A stretch of 64,000 bases of DNA from Lunatibacter salilacus (GCF_009797935.1 NZ_VOLC01000024.1:1-64000), one strand, 5' to 3'; positions 51,920-61,005 are shown, numbered from the stretch's first letter. Made by a program: numbers and translations. The notes: generated by a model not told the origin, from the letters alone.

Positions 51920-53476
51920 ATGCAAAAATTCAATATACTCTGGGCGGACGACGAAATAGATTTGTTAAAACCCCATATTTTATTTCTTCAGCAAAGAGGT
52001 TATGACGTTGTGACTGTCAACAGTGGGCTAGATGCAGTAGAAAAAGTCGAAGAACAAAACTTCGACATCGTTTTTTTGGACGAAATGATGCCCGGTATGA
52101 CAGGTTTGGAAGCCCTGCAGCAAATCAAAATCCTCAAACCTCAGGTCCCTGTAGTGATGATCACCAAAAGTGAGGAAGAACATATCATGAATGATGCGAT
52201 AGGTGCCAAGATAGCAGATTATCTCATTAAACCCATCAATCCCAATCAGATTTTATTATCCGTAAAGAAGATTCTACAGAATAAGCAGCTGATCAGTGAA
52301 AAGACTAATTTGTCCTATCAGCAGGACTTTAGGAATATCAGTATGGCGTACAATGATGCCATAGACCATGAGGAATGGACTGACATCTACAAAAAGCTTA
52401 CATATTGGGAACTGGAAATCGACGAGACAGAAAATAAGAGTATGCAGGAAGTGCTGGAAACCCAAAAGGTAGAAGCTAATGCCAATTTTGCTAAATTTAT
52501 CAAGGAAAACTACTTGGATTGGTTGAATGAGCCCAACATAAAGCGGCCTACTCTTTCACATCAGGTCATGAAGGAAATGGTTTTTCCTAAATTGACACCC
52601 GGTAAGCCTTTGTTTTTTGTGGTTATTGATAATTTAAGACTAGATCAGTGGGAAATAATTGAGCCTTTGCTGAGTGAGTATTTTGTTGTGGAGAAGGATG
52701 ATACTTATTTCAGCATACTTCCCACCACAACGGCGTTCTCCAGAAATGCACTCTTCAGCGGAATGATGCCATCAGATATGGCTCGACTTCACCCGGATCT
52801 TTGGGAAGGAGAAGATACAGATGAGGGAAAAAACAACAAAGAAGAAGAATTTCTTCAGATCAACCTGAAAAAAAACAGGTTGAATATCAAGGCGAGTTAT
52901 AATAAGATTCTTCAAGTAAATCAGGGAAAGGCAGTTTTGGAACAATTCTCGAACCTCTTAAAGAACGACCTTAATGTGTTAGTATATAATTTTGTGGACA
53001 TGATGTCCCATGCACGTACCGACATGAAAATGATCCGTGAACTGGCTCCAAACGAATCGGCGTACAGATCTCTAACACATAGTTGGTTTTTGCATTCATC
53101 TCTTTTTGAGTTGTTTAAAAAAATAAGTGAGGCTGGTGCAGAAGTAATCGTAACTACAGATCACGGCACTAAAAGAGTAAACAAACCTTATAAGATCATT
53201 GGAGACAGAAATGTTACTACAAATTTAAGGTACAAACAAGGAAAAAACCTTAATTTTGAATCTGGAAAGGTTTTCGAGATCAGCAAGCCTGAGTTGGCAA
53301 AGTTGCCAAAATTCAATATTTCCACCAGTTATGTCTTTGCTGTTGAGGATTATTTCTTTGCTTACCCGAATAATTACAATTATTATGTCAACTATTATAA
53401 GGACACCTTTCAACATGGCGGGGTTTCTCTGGAGGAGATAATCGTTCCCATCATGCATATGATCCCTAAGAAGTAA
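51920..53476 (+). CDS. porX: PorX: response regulator with PglZ phosphatase domain
   Basis: A 518-residue protein. The N-terminal receiver (about 3-120) has ILWADDEIDLL with the acidic pair, phospho-acceptor Asp ~54 in IVFLDEMMPGMTG, and Lys in DYLIKPINPN. The C-terminal PglZ domain (about 210-518) of the alkaline-phosphatase superfamily has FFVVIDNLRLDQWE, nucleophile Thr in LPTTTAFSRNALFSGMMP, NFVDMMSHART and VTTDHGT as metal ligands. PorX with PorY regulates type IX secretion in Bacteroidota, and its phosphodiesterase cuts cyclic or linear oligonucleotides. The porY kinase is not in the window. tsaE begins 4 bp downstream. Confidence 0.93.
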   Translation: MQKFNILWADDEIDLLKPHILFLQQRGYDVVTVNSGLDAVEKVEEQNFDIVFLDEMMPGMTGLEALQQIKILKPQVPVVMITKSEEEHIMNDAIGAKIADYLIKPINPNQILLSVKKILQNKQLISEKTNLSYQQDFRNISMAYNDAIDHEEWTDIYKKLTYWELEIDETENKSMQEVLETQKVEANANFAKFIKENYLDWLNEPNIKRPTLSHQVMKEMVFPKLTPGKPLFFVVIDNLRLDQWEIIEPLLSEYFVVEKDDTYFSILPTTTAFSRNALFSGMMPSDMARLHPDLWEGEDTDEGKNNKEEEFLQINLKKNRLNIKASYNKILQVNQGKAVLEQFSNLLKNDLNVLVYNFVDMMSHARTDMKMIRELAPNESAYRSLTHSWFLHSSLFELFKKISEAGAEVIVTTDHGTKRVNKPYKIIGDRNVTTNLRYKQGKNLNFESGKVFEISKPELAKLPKFNISTSYVFAVEDYFFAYPNNYNYYVNYYKDTFQHGGVSLEEIIVPIMHMIPKK

Positions 53477-53480
53477 AGCG

Positions 53481-53921
53481 TTGAAAAAAATCCGTTGCAA
53501 TCATCTTGACCAAATTTCTGAATGTGCCAAGTTTGTCATAGATTTAAGCAGGCATTCTCCGGTTTGGGTTTTTCAAGGAGCTATGGGAGCTGGAAAAACG
53601 ACACTAATAAAGGCAATAGCTTCCGAAATGGGGGTAGTGGATATAGTCCACAGTCCTACCTATGGGTTGGTAAACGAGTATGAAGATTTAAAAGGAAATT
53701 CATATTACCATTTTGATTTTTATCGGATTGAAGATCTTATGGAAGCGGTCGATATGGGGGTGGAGGAATATTTTGATAGCGGCAAGTATTGTTGGATCGA
53801 ATGGCCCGAAAAAATTGAGGGTCTGTTGCCGGAAGAGTTTATGAAAATATCCATTCGCGAAGTGGACCGTGATATAAGAGAAATATGTATAATGAAACAA
53901 ACCAATGGCGGTTCAAAGTGA
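53481..53921 (+). CDS. tsaE: tRNA threonylcarbamoyladenosine ATPase TsaE
   Basis: A 146-residue ATPase, TTG start. It works with TsaB and TsaD to make t6A at position 37 of tRNAs that read ANN codons. Walker A GAMGAGKTTLIKAI near residue 34, then the conserved SPTYGLVNEY and HFDFYRIED near 76, and CWIEWPEKIEG near 105. It overlaps ald by 17 bp and follows porX by 4 bp. The family is usually 150 residues, so the length fits. Confidence 0.93.
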   Translation: MKKIRCNHLDQISECAKFVIDLSRHSPVWVFQGAMGAGKTTLIKAIASEMGVVDIVHSPTYGLVNEYEDLKGNSYYHFDFYRIEDLMEAVDMGVEEYFDSGKYCWIEWPEKIEGLLPEEFMKISIREVDRDIREICIMKQTNGGSK

Positions 53922-55125
53922 ATTTACGGAAATAGCCACGAAATCAACACCAATAACCAAGGAATCGCTGGCCAGGGTAAAGAAATCCAAGAATGCCATT
54001 TTGATAGGTATTCCCAAGGAGAATGGCGATCAGGAAAAAAGGGTTGTGCTCACTCCCGAGGCAGCTGGGTTGTTGGTCAACAATGGTCAGCGCGTCATCG
54101 TAGAATCTGAAGCCGGATCGGCATCAAAATTTACTGACCAACAGTACCTGGATGCCGGAGCTCAGGTGGTGTATTCCTCCAAGGAAGCCTTTGATGTAGA
54201 GGTGGTTTTAAAAGTGGAACCACCGACTATTGAAGAAATCACCTACATGCGCCAAGGTTCCTGCTTACTGTCCGCATTGCAGTTGGGGGATCAGAAGGCA
54301 GAATTTATCCATGGGTTGAACCAAAAAAAAATCACAGGAGTAGCGTTTGAGCATCTGGAAGACAAGGTTGGCGGCATGCCTGTTGTAAGGGCCATGAGCG
54401 AAATTGCCGGCAGTACCGTGATGCTCATTGCGGCTGAATACCTGAGCAGTGTCAGCAATGGGAAGGGGTTAGTTCTTGGCGGGGTAACGGGTGTTCCTCC
54501 CACGCAGGTGGTGATTATTGGGGCAGGAACAGTTGCGGAATATGCGGCGAGAACAGCTTTGGGACTAGGGGCGAATATCAAAATATTTGACAATCAATTG
54601 TATAAATTGCGCCGGACCAAACAGCTTCTGGGGCAACAGGTATTTACTTCTACAATAGATAATTTTACGCTTTCCCAAGCCCTAAAAGAAGCAGATGTAG
54701 TCATTGGAGCCCTTCGTGCAGAACGTGGACAGGCTAAGATGGTTGTTTCGGAAGAGATGGTTGCCCAAATGATGGAGGGGAGTATAATAATTGATGTAAG
54801 TATAGATCAAGGTGGCTGTGTGGAAACTATCGAACGGACTACGCATGACGATCCTATTTTCACCAAACACGGAGTTATTCACTACGGAGTGCCAAATATA
54901 GCCTCAAGGGTGTCACGGACAGCGTCTTTTTCATTCAGTAATATCTTCACTCCGATCATTCTTCAGATGGCGGATTTGGGAGGTGCTGAGGAAATGATTT
55001 TTAATTATAAATGGTTTATGAAAGGAGTGTATACCTATCGGGGAAGTTTGACCAATGCTAATTTGGCCAGAAAATTCATGATGCCACACAAGGAACTCCA
55101 GCTGCTTTTAGCCGCCAGATACTGA
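53905..55125 (+). CDS. ald: Alanine dehydrogenase
   Basis: A 406-residue NAD-dependent enzyme that interconverts L-alanine and pyruvate plus ammonia. N-terminal substrate domain IGIPKENGDQEKRVVLTPEAAGLL near residue 36 (Arg and Lys bind pyruvate), Rossmann motif VVIIGAGTVAEYAARTALGLGANIKIFD near 192, and DQGGCVETIERTTHDDPIF near 290 with the catalytic-region Asp. The first ~30 residues are an extension relative to Bacillus Ald. Third gene of the porX-tsaE-ald run. Confidence 0.93.
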   Translation: MAVQSEFTEIATKSTPITKESLARVKKSKNAILIGIPKENGDQEKRVVLTPEAAGLLVNNGQRVIVESEAGSASKFTDQQYLDAGAQVVYSSKEAFDVEVVLKVEPPTIEEITYMRQGSCLLSALQLGDQKAEFIHGLNQKKITGVAFEHLEDKVGGMPVVRAMSEIAGSTVMLIAAEYLSSVSNGKGLVLGGVTGVPPTQVVIIGAGTVAEYAARTALGLGANIKIFDNQLYKLRRTKQLLGQQVFTSTIDNFTLSQALKEADVVIGALRAERGQAKMVVSEEMVAQMMEGSIIIDVSIDQGGCVETIERTTHDDPIFTKHGVIHYGVPNIASRVSRTASFSFSNIFTPIILQMADLGGAEEMIFNYKWFMKGVYTYRGSLTNANLARKFMMPHKELQLLLAARY

Positions 55126-55143
55126 TATGTTTTTAAAAAACGA

Positions 55144-55608
55144 TTAGGACAATAAGTTCTGTCGAAGTAAAAATTCGAGCTGATCATTGGCTTTTATCAG
55201 GCTGTCTGTCAGTTGTTTGTTCTCCCTTCGAAGGGAATATACTTCGTAAGCATTTTTAACCACGGTGCGAAGATAGTCCTCTTCCCAAGGTTTTGTCAAG
55301 TAATGGTAAACTTTGCCCTTGTTGATGGCATCGATCACGGCTTGAACATCGGTATAACCTGTAAGTAAAATCCGCATAGGATCTGGATGTAGGGGAATGA
55401 TTGATTTCAAAAAATCAACCCCATTCTCTTCAGGCATGCGCTGATCTGTAATGATGATATCAATTTCCTCATTCAATAATATTTCCCTCCCGTCTTTAGC
55501 CGATTCCGCTAAAAAAATCTTATAGTCCCTCCTAAATGTTGCCTTGAAGCCCTGAAGGTTATTTACCTCATCATCTACATACAAGACCCTGATCTTTTCT
55601 CTCTCCAT
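55144..55608 (-). CDS. Response regulator, receiver plus C-terminal helix
   Basis: A 154-residue protein, starting at ATG 55608 (MEREKIRVLYVDDE) rather than the extended 55635. Receiver domain with DDE near residues 12-14, phospho-acceptor Asp 55 in IIITDQRMPEENG, switch Thr in ILLTGYTD and Lys ~106 in YLTKPW. The last ~30 residues form a helix (RRENKQLTDSLIKANDQLEFLL), which could dimerise or bind a kinase. It resembles the receiver of the hybrid protein at 59800-60882 over its whole length (for example LYVDDEVNNL against LYIDDEDNNL), so the two are paralogues flanking the ThiF operon. It diverges from thiF. Confidence 0.92.
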   Translation of the reverse strand: MEREKIRVLYVDDEVNNLQGFKATFRRDYKIFLAESAKDGREILLNEEIDIIITDQRMPEENGVDFLKSIIPLHPDPMRILLTGYTDVQAVIDAINKGKVYHYLTKPWEEDYLRTVVKNAYEVYSLRRENKQLTDSLIKANDQLEFLLRQNLLS

Positions 55609-55635
55609 GTGATAAATATCGTTATAAGCATTCAA

Positions 55636-55862
55636 ATTATAAAGGACAAGATTCTAAAAATTGCTTGCTACCCACCGTTTTCATTAGATAATAATTTGGT
55701 AATGAAGATTATACTCAGCTTGAAGTTCCGAAGTTTATTTTAAAAATCATGAAAAAAATTGAATTTGTAAAAAAAAAAGGATAAATTTTTTCAAATCTCC
55801 CGATTTTCTGGATACAAAAATATAACTTTACTACTGTTATCACCCGTATTATTAGCACTAGC
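55636..55862. other. Divergent promoter region, ThiF operon and response regulator
   Basis: About 230 bp, AT-rich. TATAACTTTA near 55821-55830 contains TAACTTTA, close to TAnnTTTG, about 33 bp before the thiF ATG, but no TTTG lies 20 nt upstream. No hairpin recognised. Confidence 0.45.
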
Positions 55863-56972
55863 ATGAACAACTCTGGAAGTGAGGATGAGTTATCACAAGA
55901 ATATGTACCTATCATTTTGTCTCCTAGAAATCCTGCGGATATAAAGACCATCAAACAACTAAAGAAAAATGTGGCAGTGCTTGTATTCGATACAATTACA
56001 AGCCAGGTCGACGAACTTTCGAAAATAGACAACCCAACCATACAGATGGCCCCGGGACAATTGCTGGAAATGCGACAAAAATATTATTCTGAAAGACAAT
56101 TGACTCCGGAAGAAGTTGGGAATTGGATATACTACCCTTGGAGAAAAACCCTGATTCGAATACTTGAGGAGGATGAATTTATCCGGTTAAGGACTTCTAG
56201 AAATAAATATAAGATAACTCATGAAGAGCAGGCTTTGCTTTCAAAGAAGAAAATTGGAGTGATAGGATTGTCAGTAGGACAAAGTGTCGCCGTTAGTTTA
56301 GCCATGGAGCGGTGTTTTGGAGAGCTTCGGATCGCTGATTTTGATACCCTAGATCTCAGTAATGTCAATAGAATACGTACAGGGTTATTTAATCTAGGGT
56401 TGAAAAAGACTACTATTGTTGCGAGGGAAATCTCCGAAATAGATCCTTATTTAAAAGTTACATTATTTAATGAGGGGATAAATGAGCAAAATATACATGA
56501 TTTTTTTACCTTAGGAGGAGAAATTGACGTGTTGGTTGAGGAATGTGACAGTTTGGCCATAAAAATAGCAAGCAGAGTTAAAGCAAAAGCACTGCAGATC
56601 CCTGTGTTGATGGATACTAGTGACAGAGGAATGATGGATATTGAACGATTTGATTTGCAAAAAGACAGACCTATTTTTCATGGACTTTTGGAAGCGTTTG
56701 GAGATGAAAACCAGCTATTGTACCATCTACCCGAAAAGGCAAGAGAAATGATGATGAGCTTGTTGCAGTTTGAAAATCTATCCGACAGGGTAAAATACAG
56801 TTTTTCTGAAATTGGAAAATCCATTACTACTTGGCCGCAATTGGCATCATCGGTAATTATGGGTGGTGCGGCCTGCTGCCATTATTGCAGAATGATACTG
56901 TTAAAGCAACCGGTAGAATCAGGAAGGTTCTATATCGATTTGGAGTTATTAATCAATTCCCATGAAGGTTAG
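55863..56972 (+). CDS. ThiF/E1-like adenylyltransferase
   Basis: A 369-residue protein. The first ~115 residues are an N-terminal domain (IIYYPWRKTLIRILEEDEFIRLRTSRNKYKI is its most conserved-looking part). Residues ~120-345 are a ThiF/MoeB/E1 fold: GLSVGQ nucleotide loop at 135-140, DFDTLDLSNVNR with Asp and the Arg170 finger, LKK at 180-182, and Asp229 in EECDS for Mg-ATP. The C-terminal AACCHYCR (Cys 338, 339, 342) may be catalytic or metal-binding. From memory the segments ECDSLAIK, TSDRGMMDIERFDL and STWPQL-like TTWPQLASSV are shared with the ThiF half of Rv1355c-type fusions, so it would activate a carboxylate by AMP. The partner protein is unknown. First gene of a four-gene operon, overlapping the next by 11 bp. 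Confidence 0.85.
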   Translation: MNNSGSEDELSQEYVPIILSPRNPADIKTIKQLKKNVAVLVFDTITSQVDELSKIDNPTIQMAPGQLLEMRQKYYSERQLTPEEVGNWIYYPWRKTLIRILEEDEFIRLRTSRNKYKITHEEQALLSKKKIGVIGLSVGQSVAVSLAMERCFGELRIADFDTLDLSNVNRIRTGLFNLGLKKTTIVAREISEIDPYLKVTLFNEGINEQNIHDFFTLGGEIDVLVEECDSLAIKIASRVKAKALQIPVLMDTSDRGMMDIERFDLQKDRPIFHGLLEAFGDENQLLYHLPEKAREMMMSLLQFENLSDRVKYSFSEIGKSITTWPQLASSVIMGGAACCHYCRMILLKQPVESGRFYIDLELLINSHEG

Positions 56973-57663
56973 AGTAAGGATAGTCAGGGCCATTGATGAT
57001 GTAGAGGCAACCGAAAAATATATCTATGGACATCATAAGGTATTGGAATCCTATGGCATTACCAAGGTAACTTCGGCTGACAGATCCTGGGCCCTCAACC
57101 CTCAAGTGTATTTGATTTTATTTGAATCCATGGATGATTTCCGGATACTTGGAGGTGGTAGGATCCAAATGAGAACAGAAAATTTCCCGTTGCCTTTTGA
57201 AACAGCTATCAAAGATATCGACCCCAAGATTATCTCCTATATGGCGGAATATAAAGATTTGGAGGTTGCTGAGTATTGCGGACTTTGGAACAGCAGGGAA
57301 GTGGCCGGTTATGGCATTGGCAGCATATACCTCGTTCGGGTCGGTATAGCCATTTTACCCCAATTGAAATTAAAAAAATTATTTGGACTTAGTTCACCAG
57401 TAACCCTCAGCATTTCTAAAAGTGTAGGATACGAGGTTATAACTTCTTTGGGAGATAACGGTTCTTTTTACTATCCGAAGGAAGGGCTTATTGCTACAGC
57501 ACTTGAGATAGTGGACATCGAAAATCTTCCATTTGCAAATGAGACGGAGAGGGAGTATATTTTTGATCTTAGAAAAAAGATGAACTTTAATACTGTGGAA
57601 AGTGGACCCAGAGGAAAGATGGAATTGCAGTTTGAGTTAAAGATACCAAAGCCAAGCGAATGA
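56962..57663 (+). CDS. GNAT-fold protein, possible autoinducer-synthase-like acyltransferase
   Basis: A 233-residue protein with no family I can name with confidence. It reads like a GNAT-fold protein related to acyl-homoserine-lactone synthases and N-acyl-amino-acid synthases: a variable N-terminus (ATEKYIYGHHKVLESYGI), a mid strand RILGGGRIQMRT, then LEVAEYCGLWNSREVAGYGIGSIYLVRVGIAIL near residues 110-145, which has the E-x-G-L and R-V-G-I-A layout of those enzymes, and SKSVGYEVITSLGDNGSFYYPKEG later. Such enzymes use acyl-ACP or acyl-CoA. Overlaps thiF by 11 bp and the kinase by 4 bp (ATGA), so it is made together with them. Confidence 0.6.
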   Translation: MKVRVRIVRAIDDVEATEKYIYGHHKVLESYGITKVTSADRSWALNPQVYLILFESMDDFRILGGGRIQMRTENFPLPFETAIKDIDPKIISYMAEYKDLEVAEYCGLWNSREVAGYGIGSIYLVRVGIAILPQLKLKKLFGLSSPVTLSISKSVGYEVITSLGDNGSFYYPKEGLIATALEIVDIENLPFANETEREYIFDLRKKMNFNTVESGPRGKMELQFELKIPKPSE

Positions 57664-59792
57664 AAAAAGATTATACAAATTTCAAAAATATGGGGGTAAC
57701 CTTATTTTTGATCTTGATAGTTATTCTTCCAGTATTTTATTATCTAGGAGTTTTTGGAGGGTATGAAGGATTTAAATTTTCTACCTACGAATATTATATT
57801 GGCGATGAGGAGTTGGAGAAGGAGCCGTTTGACAGAAGTGTCTTTACATATAAAGATGAAGAAAAAATTAATTTGGGCGTGTTGGATATGCCCCTGTACG
57901 TAAGGGTAAGTTTGGACCAATACAGGGGAATTGTCTCCGAAAGCCCTTCCTACATCGAAGTGAACAGTCCCACTTTTAGGGAGGTTGAGTTTTTTAGAAT
58001 TTCGAACGCAGGAGAAATGGTCTCTATCGAATCGGCAGGCACTCAATTTCCGAGGCCGGATAAACTCAAAAACCCCAACCCATATTTTAAAATTTTGGAT
58101 TTCGACGGATTCACGAATGATATAGTATTTAAAGTCCGCTCAGAAGTTCCAATAGAATTCGACATAACCGTTTCTCCACAACAAACATTTTTTGAGAATT
58201 ATACTAGGCGGATGGTAATCATCAGTGGCTATTTTGGCATTATGGTCGCATTGTTTTTGTATAATCTCATCCTATTTTTCTCAATAAAAGACAAAGTATA
58301 TCTCTTTTACTGTTTTTATATTTTATTTATTGCACTTGCTCAACTGTCCCTTTCTGGCTATTCCTATTTTTTCCTCTGGCAAAATCCTTATCTTTACGAG
58401 GTTAGCATTATTGGATTTACTACGTTGTCCAGTTTTTTTGTAATTCCCTTTTTCCGGCTTTTCCTTAAAACATCCCAGTATTTCCCGAAATATGAGAAGT
58501 ATCTCTACCTAATCGTTTTTATATATGTCATAGCGTTGATATTGAGATTGATGGGTTACGTGTCTGAGAGTTATTTCATCGTTGATATTAATGGATTGAT
58601 ACTTGTTGTTTCATTTATTTCCATAGCTTTTATAGTAGCGAAAAGAGGATATCGATCGGCTTATTTCTTTATGCTGGCTTGGAGTTTCCTATTGTTTGGA
58701 TTGGTACTTTTTATCTTGAACAACCAAGGAGTTTTGGATTTGGGAGCCTATGCAAACTTGCCCTTGCTGGCTGGAACTGCCATTGAGGCACTCTTGCTTT
58801 CTTTTGCTTTGGCGGATAAAATAAATATCCTAAAAAAGGAAAAGGAAAAGGAGCAACATGACAAAGTAGAAGCACTTAAAGAAAATGAACGGCTTATTAA
58901 AGAACAGAATATATACCTTGAAGAAATGGTGACCTCCAGAACACGTGAATTGGAGCTTACCCTTAAAAACCTAAAAGACACGCAGACCCAACTTGTAAAT
59001 CAAGAAAAAATGGCGTCTTTGGGTCAATTGACAGCCGGTATCGCCCATGAAATAAATAATCCCATAAATTTTGTGAGTGCCAATATTTCCCCTTTGAAAC
59101 GGGATATCAAAGACATTCTTGAACTGATGGAACTTTACAGGGAAAAGGGCAGGTTGGAATTTTCAGAAAAAAGCAAGTCCGAAGTGAGTGACTTCGAAGA
59201 TGACCTGGAACTGGACTATCTCCTTGATGAAGTCAACCAGTTGCTTTCCGGTATGGAAGACGGGGCCAAAAGAACAGTGGAAATTGTTAGGGGTCTGAAG
59301 CTTTTTTCAAGAATTGATGAGCAGGACGTCAAAGAAGTCGATATTCATGATGGATTGGACAGCACCTTGATTTTGCTAAACAGTTCTATGGGGGGTAGGG
59401 TCAATGTGAAAAAAGACTATGCAAATCTTCCTATGGTAGAATGTCTCGCTGGTAAAATAAATCAGGTTTTTATGAATATCATCAGTAATGCCGTTCACGC
59501 TATGCTGGATCATCCCGTAGAAGGCAAAAACCACGAACTAGGCCTTAAAACCTCCCAGGAGGGTGACAAAGTTATCATTCAGATTTCCGACAATGGACCA
59601 GGTATGCCGTCCCATGTTCGGGATAAAATCTTTGAGCCTTTCTTCACTACCAAACCAGTTGGTAAGGGGACGGGTTTGGGATTGTCGATCGTTTATACTA
59701 TCATTGAAAACCATAAGGGGACTATACAAGTTGAATCAGAAACGAACGTAGGAACAAGTTTCATCTTAACCCTTCCTATAAACCAAAATTAA
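57660..59792 (+). CDS. 7TMR-DISM sensor histidine kinase
   Basis: A 710-residue inner-membrane kinase. One N-terminal membrane segment (about 11-34), a periplasmic 7TMR-DISMED2-like sensor domain (~40-180, [25 protein letters not shown]), then seven membrane segments (about 182-390) and a coiled coil (393-450). The kinase core has the H-box [12 protein letters not shown] (His463), N-box [10 protein letters not shown] near 606, DNGPGMP (644-650), FEPFFTTK and GTGLGLSI. An insert at ~485-535 sits between the H-box and N-box. DISMED2 domains usually bind carbohydrate-like or small ligands. It could sense the product of the two upstream enzymes. Confidence 0.93.
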   Translation: MKKDYTNFKNMGVTLFLILIVILPVFYYLGVFGGYEGFKFSTYEYYIGDEELEKEPFDRSVFTYKDEEKINLGVLDMPLYVRVSLDQYRGIVSESPSYIEVNSPTFREVEFFRISNAGEMVSIESAGTQFPRPDKLKNPNPYFKILDFDGFTNDIVFKVRSEVPIEFDITVSPQQTFFENYTRRMVIISGYFGIMVALFLYNLILFFSIKDKVYLFYCFYILFIALAQLSLSGYSYFFLWQNPYLYEVSIIGFTTLSSFFVIPFFRLFLKTSQYFPKYEKYLYLIVFIYVIALILRLMGYVSESYFIVDINGLILVVSFISIAFIVAKRGYRSAYFFMLAWSFLLFGLVLFILNNQGVLDLGAYANLPLLAGTAIEALLLSFALADKINILKKEKEKEQHDKVEALKENERLIKEQNIYLEEMVTSRTRELELTLKNLKDTQTQLVNQEKMASLGQLTAGIAHEINNPINFVSANISPLKRDIKDILELMELYREKGRLEFSEKSKSEVSDFEDDLELDYLLDEVNQLLSGMEDGAKRTVEIVRGLKLFSRIDEQDVKEVDIHDGLDSTLILLNSSMGGRVNVKKDYANLPMVECLAGKINQVFMNIISNAVHAMLDHPVEGKNHELGLKTSQEGDKVIIQISDNGPGMPSHVRDKIFEPFFTTKPVGKGTGLGLSIVYTIIENHKGTIQVESETNVGTSFILTLPINQN

Positions 59793-59799
59793 TAAGGCA

Positions 59800-60882
59800 A
59801 TGATCCGAAAAATCAATGTGCTATATATTGATGATGAAGATAACAATCTAAGCTCCTTTAAGGCAAGCCTTCGCAAAGATTTTAAAATTCATACCGCTTT
59901 AAATGCGGAGGAAGGGCTGCAAATGGTACAAGAGATTGAATTTGAGGTAGTCATTGCCGATCAGCGCATGCCCGGAATGACAGGTGTGGAGTTTTTCGAG
60001 AAGTTGGTAGTGGTAAATCCGAGACCTATCCGCATTTTACTAACGGGATACTCTGATATTGTAAGTGTAATTGATGCAATTAACAGAGGGGAAGTCTATC
60101 GATTTATAGACAAGCCTTGGAATTTGGAGCAAATAAAGAACGCGATCACCAACGCCGCTGAAATATATGATGCACGGAAAGAATTAAAAGTTAAAAATGA
60201 CAGGTTACAAAAACTGCACTCTGAGATGAACCAGTTTGTTTATAGCCTTTCCCATGAGCTAAGGGGACCATTAATGAGCATCTCAGGTATCTCCAAGTTG
60301 GCGAAAATGGAACCCTTGGAACCATCTATCCTGGAATACTTTGAAATGATCGACTCCGCCACATTAAAATTGGATGATTTTATCTACAAAATGCTGGATT
60401 TTTACAGGTCAACTAAGATTGAGAATAAAATTGAACTTATTGATTTCAATTTGATTTTTGACCAGCAAATGGCCGAATATCAAAAAAAATGGAGTATGGA
60501 TGATGTTGATTTTTCGGTTCATATTGAGGAGCATTTTCACTTCCACTCAGATGAGGCCAAAATCCGGGTGATTCTCAACAACCTTGTCGGGAATGCCTAC
60601 AAATTTCAGAAAGAATCGGGATCAAAAAAAATAAAGGTAACTATTACAACCTTTAATGAACATGCGGAAATCACGGTGGTGGACAATGGAATAGGGATCG
60701 AAGAAAAACACCAAAAAGATGTGTTCAACCTTTTTCATAGAGCAACCCAAAGGAATGTAGGATCAGGCTTGGGATTATATATGGTAAAGGAATCCGTAGA
60801 ACAAATGAACGGAACAGTAATCCTAAAATCTGAACAAGGAAATGGAACCAGTGTCCAAGTAGTTCTACCCGATTTGAAATAA
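59800..60882 (+). CDS. Receiver-histidine kinase hybrid
   Basis: A 360-residue cytoplasmic protein. The receiver comes first (phospho-acceptor Asp54 in VVIADQRMPGMTG, Lys105 in FIDKPW), followed by a linker and a kinase module with His152 in YSLSHELRGPLMSI, N-box NNLVGNAYKF near 270, DNGIGI near 295 and GSGLGLYMVKES near 325. So it can receive phosphate from the 7TM kinase and then autophosphorylate or pass it on. No DNA-binding output domain is present in it, in the paralogous receiver at 55144-55608 or anywhere near, so the final target is unknown. Last gene of the operon, 7 bp after the 7TM kinase. Confidence 0.93.
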   Translation: MIRKINVLYIDDEDNNLSSFKASLRKDFKIHTALNAEEGLQMVQEIEFEVVIADQRMPGMTGVEFFEKLVVVNPRPIRILLTGYSDIVSVIDAINRGEVYRFIDKPWNLEQIKNAITNAAEIYDARKELKVKNDRLQKLHSEMNQFVYSLSHELRGPLMSISGISKLAKMEPLEPSILEYFEMIDSATLKLDDFIYKMLDFYRSTKIENKIELIDFNLIFDQQMAEYQKKWSMDDVDFSVHIEEHFHFHSDEAKIRVILNNLVGNAYKFQKESGSKKIKVTITTFNEHAEITVVDNGIGIEEKHQKDVFNLFHRATQRNVGSGLGLYMVKESVEQMNGTVILKSEQGNGTSVQVVLPDLK

Positions 60883-61005
60883 CTGGATATTGTTTAAGTG
60901 ATTTTTTTCTTGCTTTCAGTTTTGCCAACTTTAAACTTCTTTTCTTTGTTCGCTGGTAAATAGGGCGTAATTTGCGCAAAAATTACTCCAAAAAAATTCT
61001 TTTTT

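Noticed and set aside
55129-55141. Terminator between ald and the divergent-operon response regulator
   Set aside because: GTTTTT/AAAAAAC is only a short A/T palindrome with no GC stem; too weak to call.
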